A DNA stretch of 64,000 nt from Ktedonobacteria bacterium (GCA_027459705.1 DAIDHM010000033.1:1-64000); one strand, 5' to 3'. Numbered from the stretch's first letter, positions 22,711 through 32,468 are shown. Notes: generated from the sequence alone by a model not told the origin. Numbers and translations: made by a program.

Positions 22711-25431
22711 TCATAGCGAACTGAGTGGATCAATATCGACTGACCAGCCGCGCGCCAGCATCTCAGGCGGTAACGCGGCGATCACGGCCCGCGGATCGGG
22801 GCCACGCAGGATGATCTGCCAGCGATACGCGCCGCGCAGCCGCTCCATGAAGGCGGGCGCCGGACCGACGAGATCAGTGTCGGGCAGCGCCAGGGCGGCG
22901 ATGGTCTGGGTGATCTGGTCGCCCGCCGCGATCGCGGTGGTCTGACAGGTGTGGCGGTCGGGGTGCGTATAGGTCAATTTGACGAAGCGGCGGAATGGCG
23001 GGTAGCCATAACCGGTGCGCGCGGCGATCTCGATGCTATAGAACTCCTGAAAATCGTGGTGCGCGGCAGCGGTGACGCAAAAGTGATCGGGGTTGAACGT
23101 CTGCAGGATCACCTGGCCCGCGCGGTCGCCGCGGCCCGCGCGCCCCGCCACCTGAGTCAGCAACTGGAAGGCGCGCTCTGTCGCGCGGTAATCTGGCAGG
23201 TACAGCGCGACATCGGCGGCGATAATGCCGACCAGTGTCACCCCAGGAACATCCAGGCCTTTGGCGATCATCTGCGTGCCGATCAGGATGTCAACCTCAT
23301 GCCGCGCCAGGGATCGCGCGAAGCGCGCGTGGTCGGTATGCGCCCGCACCGTATCGTTGTCCCAGCGCAACACCCGCGCTGACGGGAAGAGTTCGCGAAC
23401 CGTGCTCTCCACGCGCTCCGTGCCAACGCCGAAATAGCGGATGCCATGAGCGCCACAGACCGGACAGGTAGCGGGCGGCGCCTCGCGCCAGCCACAGTAA
23501 TGGCAGATCAGTTGCCCCATGTGTTGATGATGGGTCAGTGGCACATCGCAGCGCCCGCAGCGCGCCACGAAACCGCAGTCGCGACAGATCACACAGCTGG
23601 CGCTTCCGCGTCGATTCAAATAAATGACCGCCTGCTCTCCGCGCCCCAGTGTCGCATGGAGCGCGTCCAGCAGTGGACGGCTGAGGATGCTGACATGGCC
23701 ATCGCGCAACTCCGCGCGCAGGTCCACGATCAACACGGGCGGCGGGGAACTGGAAGCTGTCGAGACGCGCTCAGGGAGGATCGCCAGCGCGAATTCATCG
23801 TTCAGGGCGCGGTAGTAGGATTCCACCGACGGCGTGGCGCTGCCAAGGACGACAGCGCTACCGGTCAGCGCGCCCAGTGCGAAGGCCACTTCGCGCGCGT
23901 GATAGGTCGGGGCGCGCTCATCCTGTTTGAAAGATGCCTCATGCTCTTCATCCAGGATGATCAGCCCCAGATCCGGCAGTGGCGCGAAAATGGCCGAACG
24001 CGAGCCGATCACGACATCCACCGCGCCGGAATGGATGCGCAGCCATTCGCGCGCGCGCTCCTCGGGGCGCAACGCACTGTGCAGCAGCGCCACTCGCCCG
24101 GGAAAACGCGCGGCAAAGCGGCCGACCGCCTGCGGCGTCAGCGCGATCTCAGGGACCAGGACGATGCCGCGTCGCCCGCGCGCGATGGCCGCTTCCATCG
24201 CCTGCAGGTAGACCTCTGTCTTGCCGCTGCCCGTCACGCCGTGGAGCAAGAGCGGCCGTGCCGCCTGGCGCAATGCTTCATCCGGCCTCGCTCCCGCGTT
24301 CTCCAACGTCGCCAGTTCTGTTGTAGCGTCCAGTGTCGTGATGATGTGTTCGACGGCCGCCGCCTGGGCTGGGTTGAGCGCATGGCGCGGCGTGGCGAGG
24401 GGTGAGGCTGCCAAGGGCACAGATCCCGCGGGGAGGTTGGCGCCAGCGTCCAGTGTCGCTATGAAACCAGCGCGGAGCAGCACATCCAGCGCGGCGGGCG
24501 TGGCGCGCGTCAGCCGCAAGGCTTCGCGGCGCGGGCGGGGCTCGGCGGGATTAGCCGCCAGCAGATCTAGCAAAGCGATTGCTCCCCGCAACCGAGCGGC
24601 CGCGCGTGATCCCGGTGCGGCGGAAGGTCCGCTGCCGATGGCGGGAGCGCTGCTGGTTCCCGCCGTCGCGATGGCTTGCAGGAGGGCGCCCTTCCCGCGT
24701 CGCGTTGGCGTTCGGCCGCGGGCCGAAGGTCCGCTGCCAGTGCCTCTGGCAGGTGGGGGCGGAGCGATCTGCGCGAGCGTGGCGGCGCGCCAGGCAGCGA
24801 TCGTATCGCTGGTCGCCGTGAGCTGGAGGAACGGTTCGGGGGCAGGGGGCGCCGCGGTACGTTGGACGACGCGCGCCAGCGCGCCATCTGCTTCGAGTTC
24901 GCTGATGAGTTTCCCGGCGCGTTGACGTCCCAGGGCACGCCGCACCACTGCCTCTTCCGCGCCGCCATGCTGACGCATGAGGCCCAGCAATGCGCGCGCC
25001 TCGGCGGAACGCGGTGCTGCAAGATCCTCGGTGTCCGTGGGGGAAAGTTCGATGCGCGGTGCGGTGGTCAATCCGGGCAGCATGAGGCGCACGCAGTCTG
25101 CCAATGAGCAAACATAGGCTTCGGCCAGCCAGTGTGCCAGGGCACGGTGCGCGGCGTCCAGCAGCGGGGTCGCATCCGGATGTCCCGGTGTCCCGTGCCG
25201 CGAGTGGATCGGTCGGAGAGTCGTGGGGTCCGCAGGGGACGGAGTATCGTCCCAGACTACCCCCATGACGAGTTGTGTGCCGAACGGCGCAACCACCAGA
25301 TGCCCCGGCGCCAACTGGCCCGCCAACTCCTCCGGGACCGCATAGGTGAAGAGGGGAGCCTGGCGATGTTCACCCCAGGCCCCCCCCCGTAATATCAGCA
25401 CGGTCACCGTCTCACCGGTTGTCGTCGCCAT
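22711..25431 (-). CDS. priA: Primosomal replication restart helicase PriA
   Basis: An SF2 helicase that reloads the replicative helicase at collapsed forks. The 906-residue protein has the N-terminal DNA 3'-end-binding domain (FTYAVPEELAGQLAPGHLVVAPFGTQLVMGVVW), a long Ala/Arg/Pro-rich insertion, Walker A in LLHGVTGSGKTEVYLQ (about 395-405), the Walker B DEEH in LIILDEEHEASFKQ (about 490), the cysteine-rich zinc module (CVICRDCGFVARCGRCDVPLTHH...CHYCG...CPVCG) and the C-terminal helicase motifs (GTQMIAKGLDVPGVTLVGI, QVAGRAGRGDRAGQVILQT). Its ATG shares one base with the TAA stop of the upstream membrane-protein gene, so translation is coupled. Confidence 0.95.
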   Translation of the reverse strand: MATTTGETVTVLILRGGAWGEHRQAPLFTYAVPEELAGQLAPGHLVVAPFGTQLVMGVVWDDTPSPADPTTLRPIHSRHGTPGHPDATPLLDAAHRALAHWLAEAYVCSLADCVRLMLPGLTTAPRIELSPTDTEDLAAPRSAEARALLGLMRQHGGAEEAVVRRALGRQRAGKLISELEADGALARVVQRTAAPPAPEPFLQLTATSDTIAAWRAATLAQIAPPPPARGTGSGPSARGRTPTRRGKGALLQAIATAGTSSAPAIGSGPSAAPGSRAAARLRGAIALLDLLAANPAEPRPRREALRLTRATPAALDVLLRAGFIATLDAGANLPAGSVPLAASPLATPRHALNPAQAAAVEHIITTLDATTELATLENAGARPDEALRQAARPLLLHGVTGSGKTEVYLQAMEAAIARGRRGIVLVPEIALTPQAVGRFAARFPGRVALLHSALRPEERAREWLRIHSGAVDVVIGSRSAIFAPLPDLGLIILDEEHEASFKQDERAPTYHAREVAFALGALTGSAVVLGSATPSVESYYRALNDEFALAILPERVSTASSSPPPVLIVDLRAELRDGHVSILSRPLLDALHATLGRGEQAVIYLNRRGSASCVICRDCGFVARCGRCDVPLTHHQHMGQLICHYCGWREAPPATCPVCGAHGIRYFGVGTERVESTVRELFPSARVLRWDNDTVRAHTDHARFARSLARHEVDILIGTQMIAKGLDVPGVTLVGIIAADVALYLPDYRATERAFQLLTQVAGRAGRGDRAGQVILQTFNPDHFCVTAAAHHDFQEFYSIEIAARTGYGYPPFRRFVKLTYTHPDRHTCQTTAIAAGDQITQTIAALALPDTDLVGPAPAFMERLRGAYRWQIILRGPDPRAVIAALPPEMLARGWSVDIDPLSSL

Positions 25432-25856
25432 TAGCGCTGGCGTCCCGGTAGATATTTCGCCCGCTCTTTAAAGCGCTCGAACTCCACGGCGTGGCGCGGG
25501 AAATCGCGCACAAAATAAACCAGCCAGAAAAGGGCAATGCCCACTCCCCAGAGTACCCACACCACCAGCCAGATCCGCCAGGAAAAGAACGAGGTGTCGA
25601 GAAATTGGCCGCCCAGTGGCACGAGACCTACGGCGGCCCAGACGGGCACCTGCGGGGCGTTAAACATCCGATCAAACACATACTGTTTCCAGACCGTATG
25701 GTTCTTGATCCAGGGGATCTTGCGGCGCCCTTCAACCCAATAATACCAACTGATGAATATCGCGACACCAATGATGATCAACCATGGTGTGAAGTTGAAC
25801 GATGTGTTCGCCAGGTCGGCGCGCGCCGTGAAGAGTTGTTGTATCAGATTGCCCAT
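25431..25856 (-). CDS. Small multi-pass membrane protein, coupled to priA
   Basis: A 141-residue protein with three hydrophobic helices (WLIIIGVAIFISWYYWVEG, VPVWAAVGLVPLGGQFL, RIWLVVWVLWGVGIALFWLVYFV) and a charged C terminus (FERFKERAKYLPGRQR). No family is recognised. GGGGGG precedes the ATG. The stop codon overlaps the priA start by one base, so the two are in one transcript; a functional link to PriA is not implied by the sequence. Confidence 0.75.
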   Translation of the reverse strand: MGNLIQQLFTARADLANTSFNFTPWLIIIGVAIFISWYYWVEGRRKIPWIKNHTVWKQYVFDRMFNAPQVPVWAAVGLVPLGGQFLDTSFFSWRIWLVVWVLWGVGIALFWLVYFVRDFPRHAVEFERFKERAKYLPGRQR

Positions 25857-26000
25857 GGAATCCCCCCTGGTAAGATGCCGTCATTCCCTGTGCGGTCGGC
25901 AAGCTATTCACCCTCATCATAGCAGACCCGTGCGGGGGAATCAATCCCACGTGAAAATGGTCACGCGGCTCGCCCGCCTTCCTGCGACATAATCCCACCC

Positions 26001-26864
26001 TCAGGGGTTGGGCGTGGCCGTCCCCGCCCCGGCCGTAGGCGTGGTGGCGGGCGTTGGCTGTGGCGTAGTGGTCGTCGCTGGAGCAGTGGGGGTCACTGGC
26101 GGCGCGACGGTCACAGTGACCGTGGGGACCGGGGTTGGCAATGCGACTTCTTGCTTGCTCAGCTGTGTGATGCGCGGCTGTGCTTTGTTGTCGTAATCCA
26201 CGACGATGGTGATCGTGAATTGTTTGGTAGTGGCCGCGCTATCATTGAGGACCTGCTGATACGTGGCGGTGATCGTGACGGCTTTGCCAGGGCCAGTGGT
26301 GGGGGTGATGGGATCTTGCAAGGTGACGCTCAGAGTATTCTTCCAGGTCTGCGCGAATTGTTGCTCCGTCTGTTGTTGTTGCAATCCCGAACTGAGCAAG
26401 CTATAGGCTTGTTGATACTGGGCGCTATTGATTGATGTGTAAAATTGCTTGACGAGGCTGACCGCCAGATCCGTTGAGATCGGCGCCAGAGGCGTCACAG
26501 TTGGTGTGGGTTGGCTGTTCACACTGGTGGACTGCGCGGTAGCGCCCGATCCATTTTGCGCGGTGGGCGTGGCTGGCGAGAGGCTGACATAGAGTGCCAG
26601 ACCAAGTGCCATGACTGCCAGAATGACCAGGGCGATCCCGAGACCTACCCCGAAGCCACGCAAGCTCCCTCCTTGACGGGGAGCTTTGGGTGGGGGAGGG
26701 ACATCCCAGCGTGGTGGTTGCCCCACCTGCGAGATGGGCGGGGCAGGTGGCGCCGGCAAAGGCGCGGCATCCTCTTCCCATAGGAAAGGGGATGCTTCGC
26801 CCGCAGGCATACGCGCATCGGGCCGATTGGGGAGAGTCGGAGCATTTTCATCCGGCATGGACAT
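26001..26864 (-). CDS. Single-pass membrane protein with NTF2-like outer domain (paralogue 1)
   Basis: About 287 residues. The cytoplasmic part is rich in Pro and Ala (PLPAPPAPPISQ). One helix (GVGLGIALVILAVMALGLALYVSL) is followed by a Thr/Ser/Pro spacer and a domain beginning DLAVSLVKQFYTSINSAQYQQAYSLLSSGLQQQQTEQQFAQTWKNT, typical of NTF2-like/DUF4878 ligand-binding folds. The C-terminal tail is Thr/Pro low complexity (PTPATTPTAGAGTATPNP). ATG 26864 is chosen for AGAGGTG ~8 nt upstream; the longer track ORF lacks such a site. It shares its layout with the next upstream gene, suggesting duplication. Confidence 0.75.
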   Translation of the reverse strand: MSMPDENAPTLPNRPDARMPAGEASPFLWEEDAAPLPAPPAPPISQVGQPPRWDVPPPPKAPRQGGSLRGFGVGLGIALVILAVMALGLALYVSLSPATPTAQNGSGATAQSTSVNSQPTPTVTPLAPISTDLAVSLVKQFYTSINSAQYQQAYSLLSSGLQQQQTEQQFAQTWKNTLSVTLQDPITPTTGPGKAVTITATYQQVLNDSAATTKQFTITIVVDYDNKAQPRITQLSKQEVALPTPVPTVTVTVAPPVTPTAPATTTTPQPTPATTPTAGAGTATPNP

Positions 26865-27037
26865 CCGCGTCACCTCTTCTGGATCTGGCAATCTTTGCTT
26901 CATTGTGGCGCAATCCATCTCCAGACGCAAGGTATTCCATCACAAGTGGCGCGCCGATCACCTGGTCGGGCTGGTCGCGACCCAGGCCCACACATTGGGA
27001 ACAATGGGCGATCCGGTTGACCATTGTTCCCCGAGAC

Positions 27038-27715
27038 TTACGGCTGGGTCGCTGTCTGGGTATGTGTGGCGATGCTCATGATGGACCATTGTTGATGTGC
27101 CTGCGTGAGTTGCACGATATCCACCGTGGGATGCCCGCTGGACCCATGCCGCGTGACGAGGACGGAGATGGTCGCGCTCGATCCTTGCTGTTGGCTGTCG
27201 CCCAGGGTATAGGTGGCTATCCCGCCGCCTACCTGATCAAGTTGCAGGTAGCGTTGGATGAAAGCATCACGCGATTCTGCCTGTTGTGCGGCGGGTGCGA
27301 GCAGATCATACGCGTGCGTATAATCCTGATGGCTGAGCGCCGTATAGAACGCAGTGACCGTGGTGCGCGGGTTGCCGCTGGGTGCAAGTGACGCATTGTT
27401 GGTCGTGAAGGCATAGGCCGCGCCGCCCGCGACCAGCGCGATGAAGATCCCCAGGGCAAGTGCCAACAGGACGAACTGGCGGCGAGATATCCATGGGCGG
27501 CGGGCCTGGCGAGCCAGTTCGCTACTGCGCTGGAGATCTGGTCGGGGGGGACGATATCCCTTCGGCAGCGCGCTCGCCGGTGGGATGTAGCCGGGTGGCA
27601 ACGAACGATCGGGCCGAGGGATCGGTCGATGCAGGGCTGGATCCAGTGAGGATCCGATAGTGCCGGACCTTCTGGCCGTTCTGGTGTCGAGCGCTGAGCG
27701 CGTCTCATTATCCAT
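27038..27715 (-). CDS. Single-pass membrane protein with NTF2-like outer domain (paralogue 2)
   Basis: About 225 residues. A proline- and arginine-rich cytoplasmic part (IPRPDRSLPPGYIPPASALPKGYRPPRPD) is followed by a helix (RQFVLLALALGIFIALVAGGAAYAF) and an outside domain starting RTTVTAFYTALSHQDYTHAYDLLAPAAQQAESRDAFIQRYLQLD, which matches the NTF2-like start of the neighbouring paralogue. The start was moved to ATG 27715, with AGGAGG 8 nt upstream. The two genes are tandem on the minus strand, about 170 nt apart. Role unknown; the repeated architecture suggests a surface sensor or chaperone family. Confidence 0.75.
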   Translation of the reverse strand: MDNETRSALDTRTARRSGTIGSSLDPALHRPIPRPDRSLPPGYIPPASALPKGYRPPRPDLQRSSELARQARRPWISRRQFVLLALALGIFIALVAGGAAYAFTTNNASLAPSGNPRTTVTAFYTALSHQDYTHAYDLLAPAAQQAESRDAFIQRYLQLDQVGGGIATYTLGDSQQQGSSATISVLVTRHGSSGHPTVDIVQLTQAHQQWSIMSIATHTQTATQP

Positions 27716-27956
27716 GGATTGCGCCTCCTGGGAAGCGTCGCCCATCCTGGGCCGGACGCGGCATGGTACCATACCTGAAGAATCCATCGCGTTTAGGGCT
27801 GACGGTTGAGTCTTGTGCTCATCCACAGTATACCGAGAGCACACCATGGACGCAATGGGGGTGACCCAAGTGGTCTCACAAATCTGGCACGCTCGAGCTG
27901 CGCCTGGTTGGGGAACGAGAATCTACCTCGGCGCCAAGAAAGCGAGTGATTGATCC

Positions 27957-29192
27957 ATGGAAGCCAACCCACGCGCCGCCCGGGCCCGCCTCATACGCGA
28001 AGCCGCCGAAGCACTGGGCTTTGATCTGGTTCGCATCACGAACGCGGAACCCTTGCCCGCGGCGCGACGCGCCATTGAAGAGCGGGTGGCGCTGGGCTTT
28101 TTCGAAGGAATGGACTGGTTCACCGCGGAACGCGCTGCCGTCAGTACCGATCCCCGCGCGCTCTTACCGACCGCGCAATCGGTGATTGCCCTGGGGACTT
28201 TTTATCTGACAGACGCGCCGCGCGACCTGACCGTACCTGGCGATCCTCATGGGCAGATCTCTTGCTATGCATGGGGCGATGACTACCATGACGTCATCAA
28301 AGCGCGACTGCGGCAATTGGCGGCGCGCATCCAGCGGATCGCGGCGGATGAAAGTGGCGACGACCTGGCGGGTGCGACGCGGATCTTCGTCGATACGGGG
28401 CGCATGGTGGACCGCGCGGTAGCGGAACGCAGCGGGTTGGGGTGGTTCGGTAAGCATACGAATATTCTGACGCGCGATTGGGGATCCTGGCTTTTCCTGA
28501 GTGAAATTGTGACGACGCTGGATCTGGAACCCGATGCCGCGATCGCCGCCAACTGCGGCCATTGCACCACCTGCATCACTGCCTGCCCGACCGGGGCGAT
28601 TGTCGCGCCCCAGGTGCTCGACGCGCGCCGTTGCATCAGCTATCTCACGATTGAGCATCGCGGCGCGATTCCGCTGGAATTGCGGCCGCTGATGGGGAAC
28701 CTGATCTATGGCTGTGATATCTGCCAGCAGGTCTGTCCTGTCAACCATATCGTCGAGCGGCGATTGCGCGCACGCGATGCACTGGGTCCCGGTTCCGCGG
28801 GCGAGACGCGCCGCGCCATGTTTGTCGCACGGCCAGATGTCGGCGCCAGTCCCGCGCTGCTCCCCTTGCTGGATCTGGATGAGGCGGGGTTTCGTGAGCA
28901 GTTTCGCCATAGTCCAATTCTCCGCGCCAAACGGCGGGGCTTGTTGCGCAATGTCTGCGTGGCGTTGGGCAATCTGGGTGATGCTGTTGCGGTTCCGCGG
29001 CTGGCGCGAACCTTGCGGAGTGAGCCGGAGGCGCTGGTACGCGGCCATGCCGCCTGGGCGCTGGGGATGCTCGGTGGCCCTGTGGCCGAAGAGGCGCTCA
29101 TGGCGGCCAGCGTGCGCGAGGCGGTGCCTGAGGTGTTGGGCGAGATCGGTTTCGCGCTAGCATTGCTGGCGGATCAGGCAGAATCCGTCTGA
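27957..29192 (+). CDS. queG: Epoxyqueuosine reductase QueG
   Basis: Catalyses the last step of queuosine synthesis in tRNA, reducing epoxyqueuosine with a cobalamin and two [4Fe-4S] clusters. The 411-residue protein shows the N-terminal region (AAEALGFDLVRITNAEP), the central RIFVDTGRMVDRAVAERSGLGWFGKHTNIL, and both ferredoxin-type clusters: CGHCTTCITACPTGAI (about residues 200-215) and YGCDICQQVCPVN (about 250-262). The C-terminal ~90 residues are HEAT-like repeats (RLARTLRSEPEALVRGHAAWALGMLGGPVAEEALMAA). Other queuosine genes are not in the window. The start has only a weak Shine-Dalgarno, but the N terminus is family-typical. Confidence 0.95.
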   Translation: MEANPRAARARLIREAAEALGFDLVRITNAEPLPAARRAIEERVALGFFEGMDWFTAERAAVSTDPRALLPTAQSVIALGTFYLTDAPRDLTVPGDPHGQISCYAWGDDYHDVIKARLRQLAARIQRIAADESGDDLAGATRIFVDTGRMVDRAVAERSGLGWFGKHTNILTRDWGSWLFLSEIVTTLDLEPDAAIAANCGHCTTCITACPTGAIVAPQVLDARRCISYLTIEHRGAIPLELRPLMGNLIYGCDICQQVCPVNHIVERRLRARDALGPGSAGETRRAMFVARPDVGASPALLPLLDLDEAGFREQFRHSPILRAKRRGLLRNVCVALGNLGDAVAVPRLARTLRSEPEALVRGHAAWALGMLGGPVAEEALMAASVREAVPEVLGEIGFALALLADQAESV

Positions 29193-29335
29193 ATTGCCAG
29201 CGCAAATGTGAACCATGACCCCTTCGCGCTCTTTTCAGGAAGCTTCTGAGCATGATATAGTGGTGTCCACTGGATTATCTGCACGCATGGCGCCCGCGGC
29301 GTCGGCGATCACCCGCGATGACTCGAGGACTATCA

Positions 29336-30916
29336 ATGCGATCAACCCGACCGTTTGTCTTTTTGCTTGCCCTTACGATGTTGTTCGCCAGCGCCTGTGG
29401 CAGCACAAGTGGCCAGGCTTCCGCCACAGCGACGCCAGCGCCCGCGAATACGCCGGCACCCGCTGGCTCCCCCACGGCGATACCGAGTGCCACCGCTGTC
29501 CCACGTTTAGAACTGGCTTCCTGCCCATTTAAAGTTGGCCGGGGCTGGGCTGTAGGCAATACGCTCTATTGCTATAATCTTGTCGTCCGCGAAAATCGCG
29601 CCGATCCCAACAGCCCGCTCTTGCATCTGGCGGTGGCGTATTTCAAGAATTCCAGTGCGACCGCCAATGATCCCGTCATCTATCTGGATGGTGGCCCGGG
29701 TGGTGGTGGTGTCTATGATTTCGCGCCGTATATTACTACCCAAAACCGTACGCTCTTTATGAATGATCGCGACCTGATCCTGATCGATCAGCGTGGCACG
29801 GGCTATTCCACCCCATCGTTGCGTTGCACCGAGACGGATGCCTTGATCTACCAGACTGATGTCAATGTGACGCCGCAGCAAGGCAACCAGATCTACAACA
29901 CCGCTCTCACCCAGTGCCGTCAACGGCTGGTGAGCCAGGGTATTGACCTCGCCCAATATACGACCTATAACGCCGCCGCCGATCTGCATGATCTGATTAC
30001 CGTCTTGAAGCTCCAGCAAGTCAACCTCTGGGGCATCTCATATGGCACGCGCCTGGCCGAAGAAATGATGCGTTCCTTCCCACAGGGCATCCGCAGCGTG
30101 ATCCTGGATTCTTCGGTGCCGCCTTCCGTCTCGCACCTGGCCGATCCCAAAAATATGGCGCGGGTCTTCAACGTGCTGTGGAATGGCTGCCTGAGCAACG
30201 CGACCTGCAACAGCAACTATCCCAATCTCCAGCAGACGTTCTACAACCTCTATGCGCAGTTGAACGCGCACCCCATCACCTTCCAGGCGACCGATACCTA
30301 CGGGACGGGTAAGACCTACACGGTCCTTTTCCATGGCGACGATCTGGTCAATACGCTGTTCACAACGTTCTACGTGACCAGCTTCATCGCCAACGATCCC
30401 AAAATGATCTATGCCTTGAAGAATAATGACTCGACCCTCCTGGCGCAGTTCTACGGCAGCTATGAGTTCGATACCTCGATCTCGACGGGCCTGTACTATT
30501 CCGTGGAGTGCGCGGAAGATCTCAACTTTGCCACAACATCAGATTACCAGAACGCGGCGTTGAGCTACCCAGCACCGATCCGCACCAATCAGACGATCGG
30601 TTTCATCGGCAGTTACCAGCAGGGATGTGCCACGTGGAACGTTCCCAGCGTACCGGCCAGTTTCCGGCAGAACATCACCAGTTCCATCCCAACGCTGATC
30701 TATGCTGATGAATATGACCCGGTCACACCGCCTTCCAACGGGCAGATCAACGCGCAGGGCCTCAGCAACAGCTACCTGTTCAATATGCCTGGATTAGGCC
30801 ATGGCGCTTTCTCCGATCCATGCGCTGACAGCATCCGCTACGCGTTCCAGGACACCCCCACGACCAAGCCGGATGGCAGTTGTATCGCGACCATGCAAGA
30901 ACCAGCGTGGGCCTGA
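29336..30916 (+). CDS. Lipoprotein alpha/beta hydrolase, tripeptidyl-aminopeptidase type (S33)
   Basis: An exported peptidase or esterase of about 526 residues. A lipoprotein signal (FVFLLALTMLFASACGS) precedes an Ala/Pro/Thr linker. The fold shows the oxyanion region YLDGGPGGGGVYDFAPY, DLILIDQRGTGYS, the nucleophile elbow GISYGTRLAEE (about Ser235), the Asp in ADEYDPVTPPSNGQ (about D461) and the His in GLGHGAFSDPC (about H489). The C-terminal segment matches the TAP-like domain that binds peptide N termini. ATG 29336 is preferred because CGAGGA lies upstream. It ends at a very strong hairpin. It may complete degradation of peptides released by the secreted proteases. Confidence 0.9.
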   Translation: MRSTRPFVFLLALTMLFASACGSTSGQASATATPAPANTPAPAGSPTAIPSATAVPRLELASCPFKVGRGWAVGNTLYCYNLVVRENRADPNSPLLHLAVAYFKNSSATANDPVIYLDGGPGGGGVYDFAPYITTQNRTLFMNDRDLILIDQRGTGYSTPSLRCTETDALIYQTDVNVTPQQGNQIYNTALTQCRQRLVSQGIDLAQYTTYNAAADLHDLITVLKLQQVNLWGISYGTRLAEEMMRSFPQGIRSVILDSSVPPSVSHLADPKNMARVFNVLWNGCLSNATCNSNYPNLQQTFYNLYAQLNAHPITFQATDTYGTGKTYTVLFHGDDLVNTLFTTFYVTSFIANDPKMIYALKNNDSTLLAQFYGSYEFDTSISTGLYYSVECAEDLNFATTSDYQNAALSYPAPIRTNQTIGFIGSYQQGCATWNVPSVPASFRQNITSSIPTLIYADEYDPVTPPSNGQINAQGLSNSYLFNMPGLGHGAFSDPCADSIRYAFQDTPTTKPDGSCIATMQEPAWA

Positions 30917-30938
30917 GCGCTCCACGCGGGCAGGTGAC

Positions 30939-30980
30939 AGAGAGATGGGCGGATCCAAAACAGGATCCGCCCATCTCTCT
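30939..30980. terminator. Strong hairpin terminator after TAP-like hydrolase
   Basis: AGAGAGATGGGCGGATCC pairs perfectly with GGATCCGCCCATCTCTCT (18 bp) around a 6-nt loop, AAAACA. It lies just after the stop codon. Confidence 0.85.
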
Positions 30981-31170
30981 ATGGCAACAGGCATTTCGCC
31001 ATCCGGTAGGCATGATTGGGGCGCGAATTCGCTCACGCGCCATGTATGACATTATCGGTGTGTCCTGCACCCGCGCGATCCGCCAGGGTCATGCGCATGG
31101 TTCTTGCAAGCCGGGGTACGCTGAGATAAGAGTAGCATGCGGGGTGATCGTTGCTAGAGGTGGACGCGTG

Positions 31171-32130
31171 ATGGATCATGACACTTCAACTACAACCTTG
31201 ATGGTTCCCCACGGCATGGTCTCCAGATCATGGTCGGCGATGGGCACGACCATAACGGCCTTGTTGCCCGAGGCCGAAGCGGCCGTGGCCTGCGCGAGCA
31301 TTGTCGCGCTTTTCGCGGATTGGGAAGCGCGGCTGAGCCGATTCGCTCCAGAAAACGCGCTCGCGGATCTCAACCGCCAGGGCGAAAAGTCCGCTGCGCG
31401 TGGCGTCTGGGTGACGGTGGATCCGCTGCTCTACATGGTTCTGGCGACTGCGCTGCAAGCGGCACAGGCAACCGATGGCATCTTTGATCCCTCGTTGCTT
31501 CGCCAATTACGGGCCGCGGGCTATGATCGCTCTTTCGAATTGCTGGAGACGCACCAACCCGCGCGGTCGGTGGCCGCGCGGCCGGGGGGTGGTTGGCGCG
31601 CCATCCGGTTGGACGCGTCCGCGCAACGGGTCTATTTACCTCCCGAGACGGAGATAGATCTGGGTGGCATCGCCAAGGGGATGGCCGTCGATGCGGCGCT
31701 GCTTGCGCTACGCGAGGCAGGCTTGGGTGCGGCTCTGATCAATGCAGGCGGTGATCTGGCAGTGCTTGGCGTGCCGCCCGGGTTGGATCAGTGGACGGTG
31801 GGGCTGGGCGGTGACGCATTGATTGGTGTGCGCGCTGGCGCCCTCGCGACCTCAGGGACGACCTGGCGCCGCTGGTATCAAGGAGAGATCGCCCAACATC
31901 ATTTGCTGGATCCACGCACTGGCGAACCCGTGGCGACGGAACTCGCGGTGGCGACCGTCGCCGCGGCGAACTGCGCGCAAGCCGAGATTGCCGCCAAAGT
32001 CGCCTTCATTCTGGGAACCGAGGCGGGCCTCATGTTTCTTCAGCGGCATGCGCTTGAGGGAGTGCTCGTCCTGGAGGATGGGACACGGCGCGGTACTCCG
32101 GATTGGCCCGAAGTCCGCGCCGTGAGCTAG
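31171..32130 (+). CDS. apbE: ApbE-family FAD:protein FMN transferase
   Basis: Attaches FMN to Thr or Ser of target flavoproteins through a phosphoester bond. The 319-residue protein has RSWSAMGTTITALL at the start, ADWEARLSRFAPENALADLNRQG, FDPSLLRQLRAAGYDRSF, PPETEIDLGGIAKGMAVDAALLALREAG, the Gly-rich ALINAGGDLAVLG, and the metal-binding ALATSGTTWR...HHLLDPRTGEP. No lipobox is present, so it is cytosolic unless the start is wrong. The start was moved to ATG 31171, with AGAGGTGG upstream; the longer ORF only reads through the terminator. No Rnf or Nqr subunit is nearby, so the target is unknown. Its 3' end overlaps the next convergent gene by 4 nt. Confidence 0.88.
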   Translation: MDHDTSTTTLMVPHGMVSRSWSAMGTTITALLPEAEAAVACASIVALFADWEARLSRFAPENALADLNRQGEKSAARGVWVTVDPLLYMVLATALQAAQATDGIFDPSLLRQLRAAGYDRSFELLETHQPARSVAARPGGGWRAIRLDASAQRVYLPPETEIDLGGIAKGMAVDAALLALREAGLGAALINAGGDLAVLGVPPGLDQWTVGLGGDALIGVRAGALATSGTTWRRWYQGEIAQHHLLDPRTGEPVATELAVATVAAANCAQAEIAAKVAFILGTEAGLMFLQRHALEGVLVLEDGTRRGTPDWPEVRAVS

Positions 32131-32468
32131 TTCACGGATCCACCGAGCAACTGTGCCAGCGACATCGATGCCATATTGGAGATCAAGGGGTTAGCCATAC
32201 TGCTCGCCAGGTCAGGGGTTTGGGTCATCGTACCCGGCATATTGCTCATCATCGCACTGGACCACGAGGCTGAGGAACTGGCTCCTGTCATCGCCATTGG
32301 CGCAGAGACCGCAGGGGCCGCGACCATGCCTTGCGTGGCGCCTGCCGAGAAGAAGGCCGTCGCGGCCGGCGCGAGGCTGGTGGCCGCGGTGGTTGCGGCC
32401 GAAGCACCGGACGTCTGTCCAGCTAACGGGGATACGATCGCCCCTCCCTGTACTGATCCGATCTGCAT
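32127..32468 (-). CDS. Small Ala/Ser/Met-rich protein
   Basis: A 113-residue low-complexity protein (TSGASAATTAATSLAPAATAFFSAGATQGMVAAPAVSAPMAMTG) ending LISNMASMSLAQLLGGSVN. There is no clear signal peptide. AAGGTGA before the ATG supports translation. Composition suggests a small secreted or surface-associated structural protein, but nothing is recognised. It converges on apbE with a 4-nt overlap. Confidence 0.5.
   Translation of the reverse strand: MQIGSVQGGAIVSPLAGQTSGASAATTAATSLAPAATAFFSAGATQGMVAAPAVSAPMAMTGASSSASWSSAMMSNMPGTMTQTPDLASSMANPLISNMASMSLAQLLGGSVN

Noticed and set aside
23446-24405. 319-residue plus-strand ORF
   Set aside because: Antisense to priA; no domain, His/Arg-rich.
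28164-29048. 294-residue minus-strand ORF
   Set aside because: Antisense to queG, which carries both Fe-S motifs.
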